From Streptomyces sp. CB01249 (GTDB taxonomy: Bacteria; Actinomycetota; Actinomycetes; Streptomycetales; Streptomycetaceae): 64,000 bases of DNA. This document shows positions 1 to 10,600 of the stretch, in pieces. A program made the translations under genes and the position numbers. Under the pieces are notes generated by a model that was given only the letters and a program-made list of their open reading frames with translations, made no database searches and was not told where the DNA came from. The stretch spans positions 177,866 through 241,865 of the forward strand of contig NZ_LISW01000001.1 in the NCBI RefSeq assembly GCF_001905735.1, read 5' to 3'. Position 1 is the stretch's first letter. Every line of letters begins with the position of its first letter.

Positions 1-48
1 CCCCGATGGCCCTCGACCACCGACAGGAGGCACCCTTGACGCGGGCCC

Positions 49-77
49 TTGACAAAGGTGAACGGCACCCCCATCTT
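49..77 (+). promoter_or_regulatory. Candidate promoter of the GH1 glucosidase gene
   Basis: TTGACA at 49-54 is followed after 17 bases by CATCTT at 72-77, a reasonable vegetative-type -35/-10 pair. The palindromic CebR-like box lies immediately downstream, over the expected transcription start, which is a typical repression geometry. The promoter is inferred from sequence only. Confidence 0.5.
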
Positions 78-79
78 CT

Positions 80-93
80 TGGAAGCGCTCCCA
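80..93. promoter_or_regulatory. CebR-like operator upstream of the glucosidase
   Basis: TGGAAGCGCTCCCA differs at one position from the palindrome TGGGAGCGCTCCCA known for CebR-type LacI regulators of Streptomyces cello-oligosaccharide genes. It overlaps the presumed start of transcription of the adjacent GH1 gene. The LacI-family protein encoded at 5164-6177 is the obvious candidate to bind it. Confidence 0.75.
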
Positions 94-166
94 GTTTGCC
101 GCCCGGTAGTCACTCGCACACGCGGCGGCCCCTTCCCGCATCTCACCGCTGTTGGAGAAGCACCCC

Positions 167-1588
<1,422 letters not shown>

Positions 1589-1659
1589 GGTCTCCGCCTG
1601 CACCACCTTTTGTACGCACATACGCCACCCCCGGGCGCGAGGCCCCGCCTCACGCCGAG

Positions 1660-1673
1660 TGGGAGCGCTTCCA
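1660..1673. promoter_or_regulatory. CebR-like operator upstream of the binding-protein gene
   Basis: TGGGAGCGCTTCCA is one base from the perfect CebR palindrome and lies 33 bases before the ATG of the solute-binding protein. Its presence inside the run of genes implies that the transporter has an independently controlled promoter and is not only read from the glucosidase promoter. Confidence 0.75.
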
Positions 1674-1706
1674 CCCCACCCATGACGAAGTCCTAGGAGC
1701 CTTCCC

Positions 1707-3005
1707 ATGTCCCTCGCACGAGCCGCGAGAAGAACCCTCATCCGCCTGGGCGCCGTCGCCGTGGCCGGCACCCTGCTGGCCGCCTGCGGATCGGGCTCGA
1801 CCGATGCCCAGGACAGCAACGGCAAGGTCACCCTGACCGTCGACCTGTTCGGCACGTTCGGCTTCAAGGAGGCCGGGCTCTACAAGGAGTACGAGAAGAG
1901 CCACCCGAACATCACGATCAAGCAGACCGACACCCAGGAGGAGAAGAACTACTGGAAGGCGCTGCAGACCCGGCTCGCCGGCGGCGGCGGCCTCGCCGAC
2001 GTCCAGGGCATCGAGATCGGCCGCATCGCCTCCGTGGCCCAGCGCCAGAGCGACAAGTTCGAGGACCTCAACCAGTACGGGGCCGGCAAGCTCAAGGCGA
2101 ACTTCACCGACTCCAAGTGGGGCGCCGCCACAACCAAGAGCGGCCAGGTCATGGGCCTGGGAACGGACAACGGCCCCGGCGCCATCTGCTACCGCACCGA
2201 CCTGCTCAAGAAGGCCGGACTCCCCACCGACCGCGACGAACTCGCCAAGAAGTGGTCCACCTGGGACGGCTACCTGGACCTCGGCAAGCAGTACATGAAG
2301 AACGCTCCCGCCAAGACCGCCTGGATCGACAGCATCCGCAGCATCTACACCAACGTGGCCGGCCAGTACAAGGAGCGCTATTACGACTCCTCCGGCAAGC
2401 TCATCTACCAGGACAGCCCGGCGGTCAAGGAAGCCTGGGACCTGTCCGTCAAGGCCGACCGCGCGGGTGTGAGCGCCGAGCTGGCCCAGTGGACGCCGCC
2501 CTGGAACCAGGCCTTCGCCGCGGGTTCCTTCGCCACCCTGCCGTGCCCGGCCTGGATGCTCGGCTACATCAAGGGCCAGGCGGGCGACGCGGGCAAGGGC
2601 AAGTGGGACATCGCCAAGATGCCCGGTGTGCCGGGCAACTGGGGCGGCTCGTACCTCTCCATCCCCAAGGCCGCCAAGCACAAGAAGGAGGCCTACGCGC
2701 TCATCGAGTGGCTGACCGCCCCCGAGCAGCAGGCCAAGCTCTTCACCGAGATCGGCAACTTCCCCTCCAGCGTCCCGGCCCTCGCGAAGGTGGCGGACAC
2801 CAAGGACCCCTACTTCTCCGGTGCGCCCATCGGAAAGATCTTCGGCGACGCGGCCAAGCAGGCGCCGGTCCAGGTGCTCGGCGTCAACGACCAGGACATC
2901 CAGGAACAGATCACCGCCGGGCTGTTCGAGATCGAGAAGAAGGGCACCTCCCCCGACACGGCCTGGAAGCACGCCGAAAAGGGCATCGAGAACGCCATCG
3001 GCTGA
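1707..3005 (+). CDS. Sugar ABC transporter lipoprotein substrate-binding protein
   Basis: A 432-residue family 1 extracellular solute-binding protein (CUT1 class, CebE-like in context). The N-terminus has twin arginines, a hydrophobic stretch and the lipobox LLAAC, so the mature protein should be lipid-anchored outside the membrane. The remainder has the normal length and composition of oligosaccharide binders. The start ATG follows AGGAG at seven bases. It precedes two permease genes but no ATPase gene; CUT1 importers of Streptomyces commonly share the ATPase MsiK encoded elsewhere. The neighbouring GH1 enzyme and CebR-like boxes suggest a beta-glucoside ligand such as cellobiose, which is inference. 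Confidence 0.92.
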   Translation: MSLARAARRTLIRLGAVAVAGTLLAACGSGSTDAQDSNGKVTLTVDLFGTFGFKEAGLYKEYEKSHPNITIKQTDTQEEKNYWKALQTRLAGGGGLADVQGIEIGRIASVAQRQSDKFEDLNQYGAGKLKANFTDSKWGAATTKSGQVMGLGTDNGPGAICYRTDLLKKAGLPTDRDELAKKWSTWDGYLDLGKQYMKNAPAKTAWIDSIRSIYTNVAGQYKERYYDSSGKLIYQDSPAVKEAWDLSVKADRAGVSAELAQWTPPWNQAFAAGSFATLPCPAWMLGYIKGQAGDAGKGKWDIAKMPGVPGNWGGSYLSIPKAAKHKKEAYALIEWLTAPEQQAKLFTEIGNFPSSVPALAKVADTKDPYFSGAPIGKIFGDAAKQAPVQVLGVNDQDIQEQITAGLFEIEKKGTSPDTAWKHAEKGIENAIG

Positions 3006-3014
3006 TCACGCCGC

Positions 3015-3055
3015 GGGGGCGGGCCGGGTGCTTCGCCACGCCCCGGCCCGCCCCC
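3015..3055 (+). terminator. Strong stem-loop between binding protein and permease genes
   Basis: A perfect 14-base inverted repeat (GGGGGCGGGCCGGG at 3015-3028 and its complement at 3042-3055) encloses a 13-base loop, ten bases after the binding-protein stop. It has no U-tract. Such hairpins after binding-protein genes commonly stabilise the upstream mRNA or attenuate readthrough, giving more binding protein than permease. Confidence 0.7.
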
Positions 3056-3120
3056 GGCCCCCTCCTTCCAGCCCACCCGCCGAGGCCCCGGCCTCCCCGC
3101 ACACCCGAAGGGCCGCCCCC

Positions 3121-4077
3121 GTGACCGTCACCGCTCCCGCGCCTCCGGCCGCGCCGGCGCGCAGTGCCCAGCTCCCACCAGGGCGCCGGGCCTGGCGCAC
3201 CCTCTCGCCGTACACCTACATAGCGCCGTTCTTCGTGCTGTTCGGTGCCTTCGGCCTCTTCCCGCTGATCTACACCGCGTTCATCTCGCTGTACCGGATC
3301 GAGTTGCAGACCCCCGGCGAGATGGAATGGCGCGGCTTCGGCAACTACACCGCGATCTTCACCGACCCGTTCTTCTGGGGCGCCCTGCGCAACACCTTCA
3401 CCCTCGGGGTGCTGTCCACCGTCCCGCAGCTCCTGATCGCCCTGGGACTCGCGCACCTGCTCAACTACAAGCTCCGCGGGCGCACCTTCTTCCGCACCAT
3501 GATGCTGATGCCGTACGCCACCTCGGTGGCCGCCGCGACACTCGTGTTCGCCCAGCTCTTCGGCCACGACTTCGGTCTGATCAACTACGTCATCGGACTC
3601 GTCGGCATCGGGCCCGTGGACTGGCAGACGGGAACCCTCGCCTCCCAGACCGCCATCGCCTGCATCGTCGTCTGGCGCTGGACCGGCTACAACGCACTGA
3701 TCTTCCTGGCCGGCATGCAGTCCATTCCCAGCGATCTGTACGAGGCCGCCGAAATGGACGGCGCCTCCCGCTGGCGGCAGTTCCTGCACGTGACGCTGCC
3801 GGGCCTGCGCCCCACCATCGTCTTCTCGGTCATCATGTCGACCATCGGCGCCACCCAGCTCTTCGGCGAGCCGCTGCTGTTCGAGGGCAACGCGGGCGGC
3901 GGCATCACGCACCAGTACCAGACCCTCGGCCTGTACATGTACGAGCAGGGCTGGTCCTTCTTCCACCTGGGCCGGGCCGCCGCCATCGCCTGGGTCATGT
4001 TCCTGCTCATCCTGGTGCTCGTCGGGCTCAACGCCCTCCTCGCGCGCCGACGCATGGCCAAGGAGGCCGGCCGGTGA
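3121..4077 (+). CDS. Sugar ABC transporter permease, CebF/MalF type
   Basis: A 318-residue inner-membrane permease of the CUT1 class. Six hydrophobic segments are apparent, beginning near residue 32 (YIAPFFVLFGAF), and the cytoplasmic EAA loop is visible as YEAAEMDGASRWRQFLHVTLPGL near residues 203-225. It should pair with the next gene to form the translocation channel. The GTG at 3121 is chosen because the reading frame further upstream overlaps the binding-protein gene and the hairpin. It overlaps the next gene by four bases (GTGA), so the two permeases are translationally coupled. Confidence 0.9.
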   Translation: MTVTAPAPPAAPARSAQLPPGRRAWRTLSPYTYIAPFFVLFGAFGLFPLIYTAFISLYRIELQTPGEMEWRGFGNYTAIFTDPFFWGALRNTFTLGVLSTVPQLLIALGLAHLLNYKLRGRTFFRTMMLMPYATSVAAATLVFAQLFGHDFGLINYVIGLVGIGPVDWQTGTLASQTAIACIVVWRWTGYNALIFLAGMQSIPSDLYEAAEMDGASRWRQFLHVTLPGLRPTIVFSVIMSTIGATQLFGEPLLFEGNAGGGITHQYQTLGLYMYEQGWSFFHLGRAAAIAWVMFLLILVLVGLNALLARRRMAKEAGR

Positions 4078-4985
4078 CCATACTCGCCGATCCGAAGACC
4101 GCGCGGGCCGGGCAGCCGTCCGCCCTCACCGAGTCCCGCCCCCGAGGGCCGAGGCGCCGTGCGGGACGCACCATGCAGGGCAGTCGCCTCACCTACACGT
4201 TCCTCATCTTCGCGGTGCTCGTCTCCGCCTTCCCGTTCTACTACACGATCGTGGCGGCCAGCCGCTCCAACGCGGACATCGCGAAGGTCCCGCCGACGCT
4301 GATTCCCGGGCCGAACCTGCTGCACAACTTCCAACAGGCCCTGGACCAGGCCGACATCGGGAAAGCCCTGGTCAACTCCCTGATCGTGTCCGGCTCCATC
4401 ACCGTCGGCACCGTGCTGTGCTCCACGCTCGCCGGGTTCGCCTTCGCCAAACTGCGCTTCAAGGGAAGCAACGCGCTGCTCGCGTTCACCGTCGGCACCA
4501 TGATGATCCCGCCGCAGCTCGGCGTGATCCCTCTGTTCATGGTGATCGCGAAGCTCGAGTGGGCCAATCAGCTGCAGGCGGTGATCCTGCCCAGCCTGGT
4601 CTCCGCCTTCGGGGTGTTCTTCATGCGGCAGTACATCGCCCAGTCACTGCCCGACGAACTCATCGAGGCCGCCCGTGTGGACGGCGCCTCCACGGCCCGG
4701 ATCTTCTGGCAGATCGTCGTCCCCATCGCGCGCCCCGCCATGGCGGTCCTCGCCCTGGTCACCTTCATGACGGCCTGGAACGACTTCTTCTGGCCGATCA
4801 TCGCGCTCTCCTCCCAGGAGCCCACCGTGCAGGTCGCCCTGCGCCAGCTCGGCGGCGGCTACGTCCAGGACCAGTCCGTCGTCATGGCGGGCACCCTCCT
4901 GGGCACCCTGCCGGTCCTGGTCGTCTTCGGCCTGCTCGGCCGGCAGATCGTCGGCGGCATCATGCAGGGCGCCGTCAAGGGGTGA
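4074..4985 (+). CDS. Sugar ABC transporter permease, CebG/MalG type
   Basis: A 303-residue CUT1 permease with the usual six membrane spans and the EAA loop ELIEAARVDGASTARIFWQI in the second half. The start is the GTG inside the GTGA overlap with the preceding permease, as expected for a heterodimeric channel. No ATP-binding subunit gene follows; an ATPase from elsewhere such as MsiK would be needed. The following gene is the convergent LacI-family regulator. Confidence 0.9.
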   Translation: MTILADPKTARAGQPSALTESRPRGPRRRAGRTMQGSRLTYTFLIFAVLVSAFPFYYTIVAASRSNADIAKVPPTLIPGPNLLHNFQQALDQADIGKALVNSLIVSGSITVGTVLCSTLAGFAFAKLRFKGSNALLAFTVGTMMIPPQLGVIPLFMVIAKLEWANQLQAVILPSLVSAFGVFFMRQYIAQSLPDELIEAARVDGASTARIFWQIVVPIARPAMAVLALVTFMTAWNDFFWPIIALSSQEPTVQVALRQLGGGYVQDQSVVMAGTLLGTLPVLVVFGLLGRQIVGGIMQGAVKG

Positions 4986-5056
4986 ACGGCCCCCCGACGA
5001 GCCGTACCGCGCGCGATCCGGCCCGGAGCCCGTCTCCCGGCGATCGCCCATGAGCG

Positions 5057-5147
5057 GTGGTGTGCGGCCCGCCTCCGGGCAGGCAACCGGTATTCGCTCC
5101 CCGCCCGGCCGCCTCCCGGTGGCCAGCGGTTGCCGGCCGCGCACCAC
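5057..5147. terminator. Inverted repeat between convergent permease and repressor genes
   Basis: GTGGTGTGCGGCC at 5057-5069 pairs with GGCCGCGCACCAC at 5135-5147, with one G-U-type mismatch. It encloses a GC-rich interior able to form further stems. It sits between the ends of two convergent genes and probably acts as a bidirectional terminator. Confidence 0.45.
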
Positions 5148-5163
5148 TCACCCCGTCCGCCCG

Positions 5164-6177
5164 TCAGGTACTGGAGCGCTTGACCAGATGGGTGGGCAGG
5201 ATCAGCGGGCTGGAGGTACGGCCCGCGATCAGCCCGGCGAGCATCCGGGCCATCTCGCGGCCCAGATCCCGGACCGGCTGGTGGATCGTGGTGAGCGTGG
5301 GTTCCGCGAGCTGCGCGACGGCGAGATCGTCGAACCCCACCACGGCCACGTCCACGGGCACGGTGCGCCCGGCGCCGCGCAACGCGCGCAGCGCGCCCGC
5401 CGCCATGTTGTCGTTGGCCGCGAACACCCCGTCCAGATCCGGATGCGCCTCCAGCAGACGGGCCATGGCGGCGGCCCCGGACGCTTCCGTGAAGTCCCCC
5501 TGCTCGGGCGGGCGGGGCTTCAGACCGGCAAGCGTCATCGCTTCCCGGTAGCCGCGGTGCCGGGAGGCGCCCACCTCGGTGTCCAGCGGGCCGCAGATCG
5601 TGACCACGCGGGTCCGCCCGCGCTTGAGCAGGTGATCGGTCGCCTCCCGTGCGCCGCCGACGTTGTCGATGTCCACGTACCAGCGCGGCTCGAAGTCCAC
5701 CGGTCGCCCGCCGAAGACGACCGGGATCCGACTCTCCTTGGCGATCCGTGCCAGGGGGTCGTCCTCGTGCAACGCCATCAGCATCACCCCGTCCACGACA
5801 CGGGAGCGCACGAGCTGTTCGACCCGCTCCCGCCCGCGCGGGCTGGCGGCGACGCACAGCATCATGTGCAGGTCGGCGTCCTCCAGCGCACTGGCCACCC
5901 CGGCGACGACCTGCGCGAAGAAGGGGTCCGTCAGGACCTCCGGGTCGTCCTGCGAGATGACGAGCGCGGCCGCCCCCGCCTGCCGCGTGGCCAGGGCACG
6001 CGCCTTCGGATTGGGTACGTAGCCGAGTTTCCTGATCGCCCTCTCGACGGCCTCACGCTTGGCCCGGCTGACATGGGGTGCGTTGTTGATCACCCGGGAA
6101 GCCACCGATCGCGACACACCGGCCAGCGCGGCCACCTCATCGAGCGTGGCGTGCCGATGGGGCAGTTCCTCAGTCAT
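5164..6177 (-). CDS. LacI-family transcriptional repressor, CebR-like
   Basis: A 337-residue LacI/GalR regulator. The N-terminal helix-turn-helix reads TLDEVAALAGVSRSVASRVI, followed by the hinge region and a periplasmic-binding-protein-like sensor domain ending with the usual GFDDLAVAQLAEPTLTTI segment. It should dimerise and release DNA on binding an oligosaccharide. It lies convergent to the permease genes, unlike canonical cebR, which is divergent from cebE. Two palindromes matching the boxes before the glucosidase and binding-protein genes lie in its own upstream region (6206-6219 and 6294-6307), so autoregulation is likely. The inducer is inferred, not visible. Confidence 0.9.
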   Translation of the reverse strand: MTEELPHRHATLDEVAALAGVSRSVASRVINNAPHVSRAKREAVERAIRKLGYVPNPKARALATRQAGAAALVISQDDPEVLTDPFFAQVVAGVASALEDADLHMMLCVAASPRGRERVEQLVRSRVVDGVMLMALHEDDPLARIAKESRIPVVFGGRPVDFEPRWYVDIDNVGGAREATDHLLKRGRTRVVTICGPLDTEVGASRHRGYREAMTLAGLKPRPPEQGDFTEASGAAAMARLLEAHPDLDGVFAANDNMAAGALRALRGAGRTVPVDVAVVGFDDLAVAQLAEPTLTTIHQPVRDLGREMARMLAGLIAGRTSSPLILPTHLVKRSST

Positions 6178-6205
6178 GAACGCGGGCCTTCTCTCGCGAC
6201 AGTTA

Positions 6206-6219
6206 TGGAAGCCCTTCCA
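6206..6219. promoter_or_regulatory. Operator-like palindrome close to the repressor start
   Basis: TGGAAGCCCTTCCA is a 14-base inverted repeat sharing the outer TGGAAG/CTTCCA half-sites of the CebR box but with CC at its centre instead of CG. On the minus strand it follows GTGACA, a -35-like hexamer, and lies 29 bases before the repressor start codon. Confidence 0.6.
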
Positions 6220-6293
6220 TTGTCACCTGTGAGCGTGACATATGGATACGGAGGGGGAATCCCTGCCGCTGCCGCTCTCGGGCAGCTGATTTT

Positions 6294-6307
6294 TGGGAGC
6301 GCTCTCA
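6294..6307. promoter_or_regulatory. Distal CebR-like operator upstream of the repressor
   Basis: TGGGAGCGCTCTCA matches the CebR palindrome except at one position. It lies about 117 bases before the repressor start and 30 bases beyond the end of the minus-strand P450 gene. Together with the proximal site it could support repressor looping. Confidence 0.65.
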
Positions 6308-6336
6308 TGCCTGAACGCGGGGTCGCGGCCCGAGTC

Positions 6337-7581
6337 TCAGCTCCTCAGCCGTACCGGCAGTCTCCGCACGCTGTTGCCCACGAACGAGCGGACGCTGGGG
6401 AGTTCCGGCTCCGGGACGGCGAGGTCCAGGGCCGGGAAGCGGGTGAAGAGCTGTTCCAGGGCCGTGGTGGCTTCCAGACGGGCCAGGGGGGTGCCCAGGC
6501 AGTAGTGGGGGCCGTGGCCCAGGGAGAGGTGGCGGGGTCCGGTGCGGGTGAGGTCGAAGGCGGCCGCGTCCGGGCCGTGGGCCCGCGGGTCGCGCCCGGC
6601 CGCGGAGTACCCCGCGAGGACCGGGGTGCCCCGGGGGATCAGGGTGCCGTCGAGGGTCAGGTCGCGGGTCGGGTAGCGGAAGGGGAAGTAGCTGACCGGG
6701 CTGTCCCAGCGCAGGGTCTCCTCCACCACGTCCGACCAGGTGGCCCCGCCGGAGAGGACCAGGTCGAGCTGGTCCCGGTGGGCGCACAGGGCGCGTACGG
6801 CGTTGGTGATCAGGTTCATCGTCGTCTCGTGGCCCGCGATGACGGTCAGCATCAGGGTGCCGATCAGCTCGTGCGGGCTGAACCGGTCGCCGTCCTCCTC
6901 GCGGGCGGCGATCATCGCGCTGGTGAGGTCGTCCCCCGGATCGGCCGCCCGGGCCGCCGTGACCGCGCTCAGGATCTCCCCCATCTCCCGGTTGGCCGCC
7001 ATCGCCTCGGCCGGTCCGATGTCCGTGGCCACGATCTGGCTGGAGAGGGCATGGAGCCGGTCGTGGTGGACCTCGTCCACGCCGAGCAGTTCGCAGATCA
7101 CGCCCATCGGGAGCGGCAGCGCGAAGTGGGTGCGCAGATCGGCCACCCCGTCCCCGTCGGCGGCCGCCTCCAGGCCGTCCAGCAGTCGGCCCGTCAGCTC
7201 GACCACGGAAGGCCGCAGTTCCTCGACCCGGCGGGCGGTGAAGGCCCGGCCCATCAGCGCGCGCAGCCGCCGGTGGTCGTCGCCGTCCGCGGTCGTCATG
7301 CCCTGCACCGTGGCGAACGTCTTCAACGGCCAGCCGTCGGGTATCTCCCCGGCCCGGAGCGCCGCGAAGTGCCGTGCGTCCTTGGCGACGTCGGGGTGCG
7401 CGAGGAACTCCTTCAGCGCCTCGTGGCCCAGCACCGCCATCCCGCGCACCTCGCCGGGAAGGACCACCGGGACGACCGAACCCCGTTCCAGCAGGCGGGC
7501 GTTGGCCGCGTGGGGGCAGCCTCCGGTCGGGTCCATGCGGTGCGGAGGGCCGGCCGCGGGGTTCACCGGTGACGTGTTCAA
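6337..7581 (-). CDS. Cytochrome P450
   Basis: A 414-residue soluble bacterial class I P450. The I-helix has GHETT, the K-helix has EETLR (ExxR), and the heme loop reads GHGPHYCLG with the cysteine thiolate ligand. The position normally held by the first phenylalanine of FxxGxHxC is leucine. The TTG at 7581 is preceded by GGAG at five bases; a GTG at 7566 is an alternative. It lies 82 bases downstream of the helicase-PLD gene in the same direction. No ferredoxin gene is adjacent, and the substrate is unknown. Confidence 0.92.
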   Translation of the reverse strand: MNTSPVNPAAGPPHRMDPTGGCPHAANARLLERGSVVPVVLPGEVRGMAVLGHEALKEFLAHPDVAKDARHFAALRAGEIPDGWPLKTFATVQGMTTADGDDHRRLRALMGRAFTARRVEELRPSVVELTGRLLDGLEAAADGDGVADLRTHFALPLPMGVICELLGVDEVHHDRLHALSSQIVATDIGPAEAMAANREMGEILSAVTAARAADPGDDLTSAMIAAREEDGDRFSPHELIGTLMLTVIAGHETTMNLITNAVRALCAHRDQLDLVLSGGATWSDVVEETLRWDSPVSYFPFRYPTRDLTLDGTLIPRGTPVLAGYSAAGRDPRAHGPDAAAFDLTRTGPRHLSLGHGPHYCLGTPLARLEATTALEQLFTRFPALDLAVPEPELPSVRSFVGNSVRRLPVRLRS

Positions 7582-7663
7582 CGGAGCTCCAGGTCTGCGG
7601 AGGGACGGCGTACGGGCGGGCCAGTGTGGCCAGCGCCGACGTCCCTGCGCAAGGGCCCCGGCT

Positions 7664-10600
7664 TCAGCGGCCGCCGCCGCGCAGGCGGATGTCCTGGGTC
7701 CAGGCGTTCGAGCGTCCGGAAGCGGTCGTCTTGCACGCGGTGGCGTAGCAGCGCCAGAACCAGTTGCCGTTCTTCCGGCGCCGGATCTCGATCTCCGCGC
7801 CCCCGCACCGGCCGCACTTCGGCGGGCGGGCGAAGACCTTCGCGTGTTCGTGCGCGAGCAGCTTCCGGGCGAAGTACGCGCCGCGCATCGTCACCATCAC
7901 CTCCCGGGTCCAGCTCTGGGAGAGGGCGTTCAGGCTGCCGAGCAGCACGGTCTGCTCGTCGAAGACCGCGATCTTCTGGTGCATGACGTTCATCGGGACC
8001 ACGGTGTGGGCCACGGCGCGGAGATCGGCGATCAGGGCCTGGTTCGCGGGCTTGCGCTGCAGGGTGTCGGTGTCGTCGCGGATGAAGACCGTGATCCGTA
8101 CGCCTCGGCCGGAGGCGGCCGCGAGGGCGGGAAGCAGGGAACGGAGCCGACTGGCGACCCATGGGGCCCAGAGCCACAGGGAGTGCCGGGCGCGGTTGAT
8201 CTCCTCGGCGAAGGTGTCGAAGAACGTCGTCTCGTCGTGGACGTCGGCCACCTCCACGTGCCGGCCCAGGACCTCCGCCAGAGCCGTGCCGAACGCGCCG
8301 CGGAACGGGACCGGGGCCGATGGCGGGGCGATGAGGTGCTTGGCCTTGAGGATCCGGACGCCGGGGGTGTTGATCAGCCCGGCGAGGCGCGCCAGGGCCG
8401 TTCCGGGCTTGGCGTTCCGGACGCGGGCGCCGCCCGCTACGACGTACAGCCGGGTCTTCGTCCTGGTCACCGCCACGTTGAACAGGCGCAGGCCGTTGCG
8501 CTGCCAGGCGTCGGCCCCCGGCTGCCGGTGAGCGAGGGCCATCCACAGCTCCCGGCTGTCGCCGCTGCCCTCCACCGTGTCGAAGACGACGATGTCGAAC
8601 TCCCGGCCCTGGAACCGGTGGGCCGTGCCGACCTCCGCGAGCGGGTGCCCCGCGTTCTCGACGTCGCGCAGCGCCTCCAGGGTGGCCTCGGCCTGGACTC
8701 CGTATGGCGTGACGATGCCCGCGTCCTCGCCCTGCTCGCGGTGGAGCTCCACGAGGGCGCGGGCGATGAGCGATCCGGCGGGCCACCACCCCTTGCGGCT
8801 GCCGGTCAGATGGGCGCGTGCCAGCTCGTCCAGGCCGTCGGTGTCGATGAGGACGATCTCGGGGTCGTTCTCCAGCCGCTTCCGCCGCACCTGAGGGCCG
8901 CCCGTCAGGACTCCGCCGTACGCGAGGTCGTTGGCCAGGCGCATGACGGCGGGGCCGAACCGGTGCTGCTGGGTGAGCGTGACGCACGACGGGTGTGCCT
9001 CGGCGTCCGCCGGTTCGTGGATGCCGCAGTGCTGGAAGACGTCCGGGTGCAGCCACCGCTTGATGTCCGGACGTTCGTTGTTGCCGAGGGCCGGCGGGAC
9101 CACCGGTCCGAGCTGCATGAAGTCCCCGAGCAGGACGGCCGCCCGGTCCGCCTTGCCGGTGGCGAGCAGGACCTCGGGCAGCGTTGCGGCACCCGCCTCG
9201 TCCACGAGGACCACGTCGTACGGCCCCTCCAGGACCGTCCGGTTGGTGCGGAACCTGGCCAGGGTCGTGGCGACCAGCTTGGCGGACTTGATGATCTCGC
9301 CCTGGGCGTTGCGGGCGAGCCGGTCGTACTCCTCCTGGGCCAGCTTGTACTGCTTCTCCAGCTCAGGGCGGCGGGTGCGGTCGGCGGCCGCCTCGGGACG
9401 CAGCCGTTCGGCCCGGTCGTGGAGGGCGGGCAGGCCCTGTTCGGCGGCCTGTACGGTCAGCTCCCGGGCCTCCCGGGCGCGCGCCGCGGTTTTGGAGGCG
9501 CGGATGGCGTCCTGCTCCAGGGTGAGCGTCCGCGTTTCGGCCGCCCGGACCTCGGCCCTGAGCGACGCGGCGTCGGCTTCGAGGCGGGCGATCTGTTCCC
9601 GGGTGAGCGGGATCGCCTCGGTCACCGCGTCGATGCGGGCGTGGATGCGGGCGGTGTGCGCGGCGGCGGTGGCACGGGCCTCCTGCGCCGCGATGCGGGC
9701 GTCGGTGGCCGCCTGCCGGGCGTTGGCCAGTTCGTCCTGAAGGTCCAGGATCGCGTCGCGCTGCTTCCACCTGCCGACGATGCCCTTGGCCGTGAGGTCC
9801 TTCAGTCTCAGCTCCAGCGCGCGGCGGTGATCGTCCGCCAGCAGCGCGTCGGCCTCCTTGTTCTCCGCGGCCTCGCGTACGCGGGTGATCTCCTCGGCGA
9901 GCTGGTCGGCCTCGGCCCAGCGGGCCTTCGCCGCCTCGGCGGCCTCAAGGCGCGCGCGGGCCGTCCCGATGGCGTCGGCGAGGCTTTCCAGGTGGTGAGC
10001 GGCCTCGACGAGGCGCTCCTCGGCCGCCATGGCCCGGTCCCGCGTCGCCGCCACGTCCTGCCCGGGTGTCCGTACGAACTTCAGCGCCTCGAAGTACGCC
10101 GTGGCGTCGAAGCCCTGGAGACGGCTTTCCAGCGCCTCCAGTTGCCGGGCCCGCTCCCCGACGGCGACGAGCGCTGCCTCCAGCCCCGTACGCCGGTCAG
10201 CCGCCTCGGCCAGCCTGGCCCTGACCATCAGGGGCAGCGAGACGGACGGGTCGTCGGCCACTTCGCGCAGATGCGGTGGCCCGACCCGGACGATGTCACC
10301 GGACCGGTGGCGCTTCTCGCGTACGACGCCCAGCAGGGCGTTGTCCACGGCGATGTTCGTCGCCGACACGAGCAGCACGCGCCTGCCCTGGGCGATCAGG
10401 TCGCCGATGGCCCGTTTGAGGACGGTCGTCTTCCCGGTGCCGGGCGGCCCCCACACCAGGTGGACGCCTTCGCCGAGGCAGGCCCGGTAGGCGTCCGTCT
10501 GCGCGGGGTGGAAGCCCGGCGGTTCGACGGTGTGGGCCGAGGAGCCGCCGATCGTCGCGGTCGCCAGGGCGGTGGCGAGGGGATGCTCGCCCAGCGCCGT

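Noticed and set aside
5050..7572. An 840-codon plus-strand frame opposite the LacI and P450 genes
   Set aside because: Antisense shadow; the minus-strand genes carry clear family motifs and starts.
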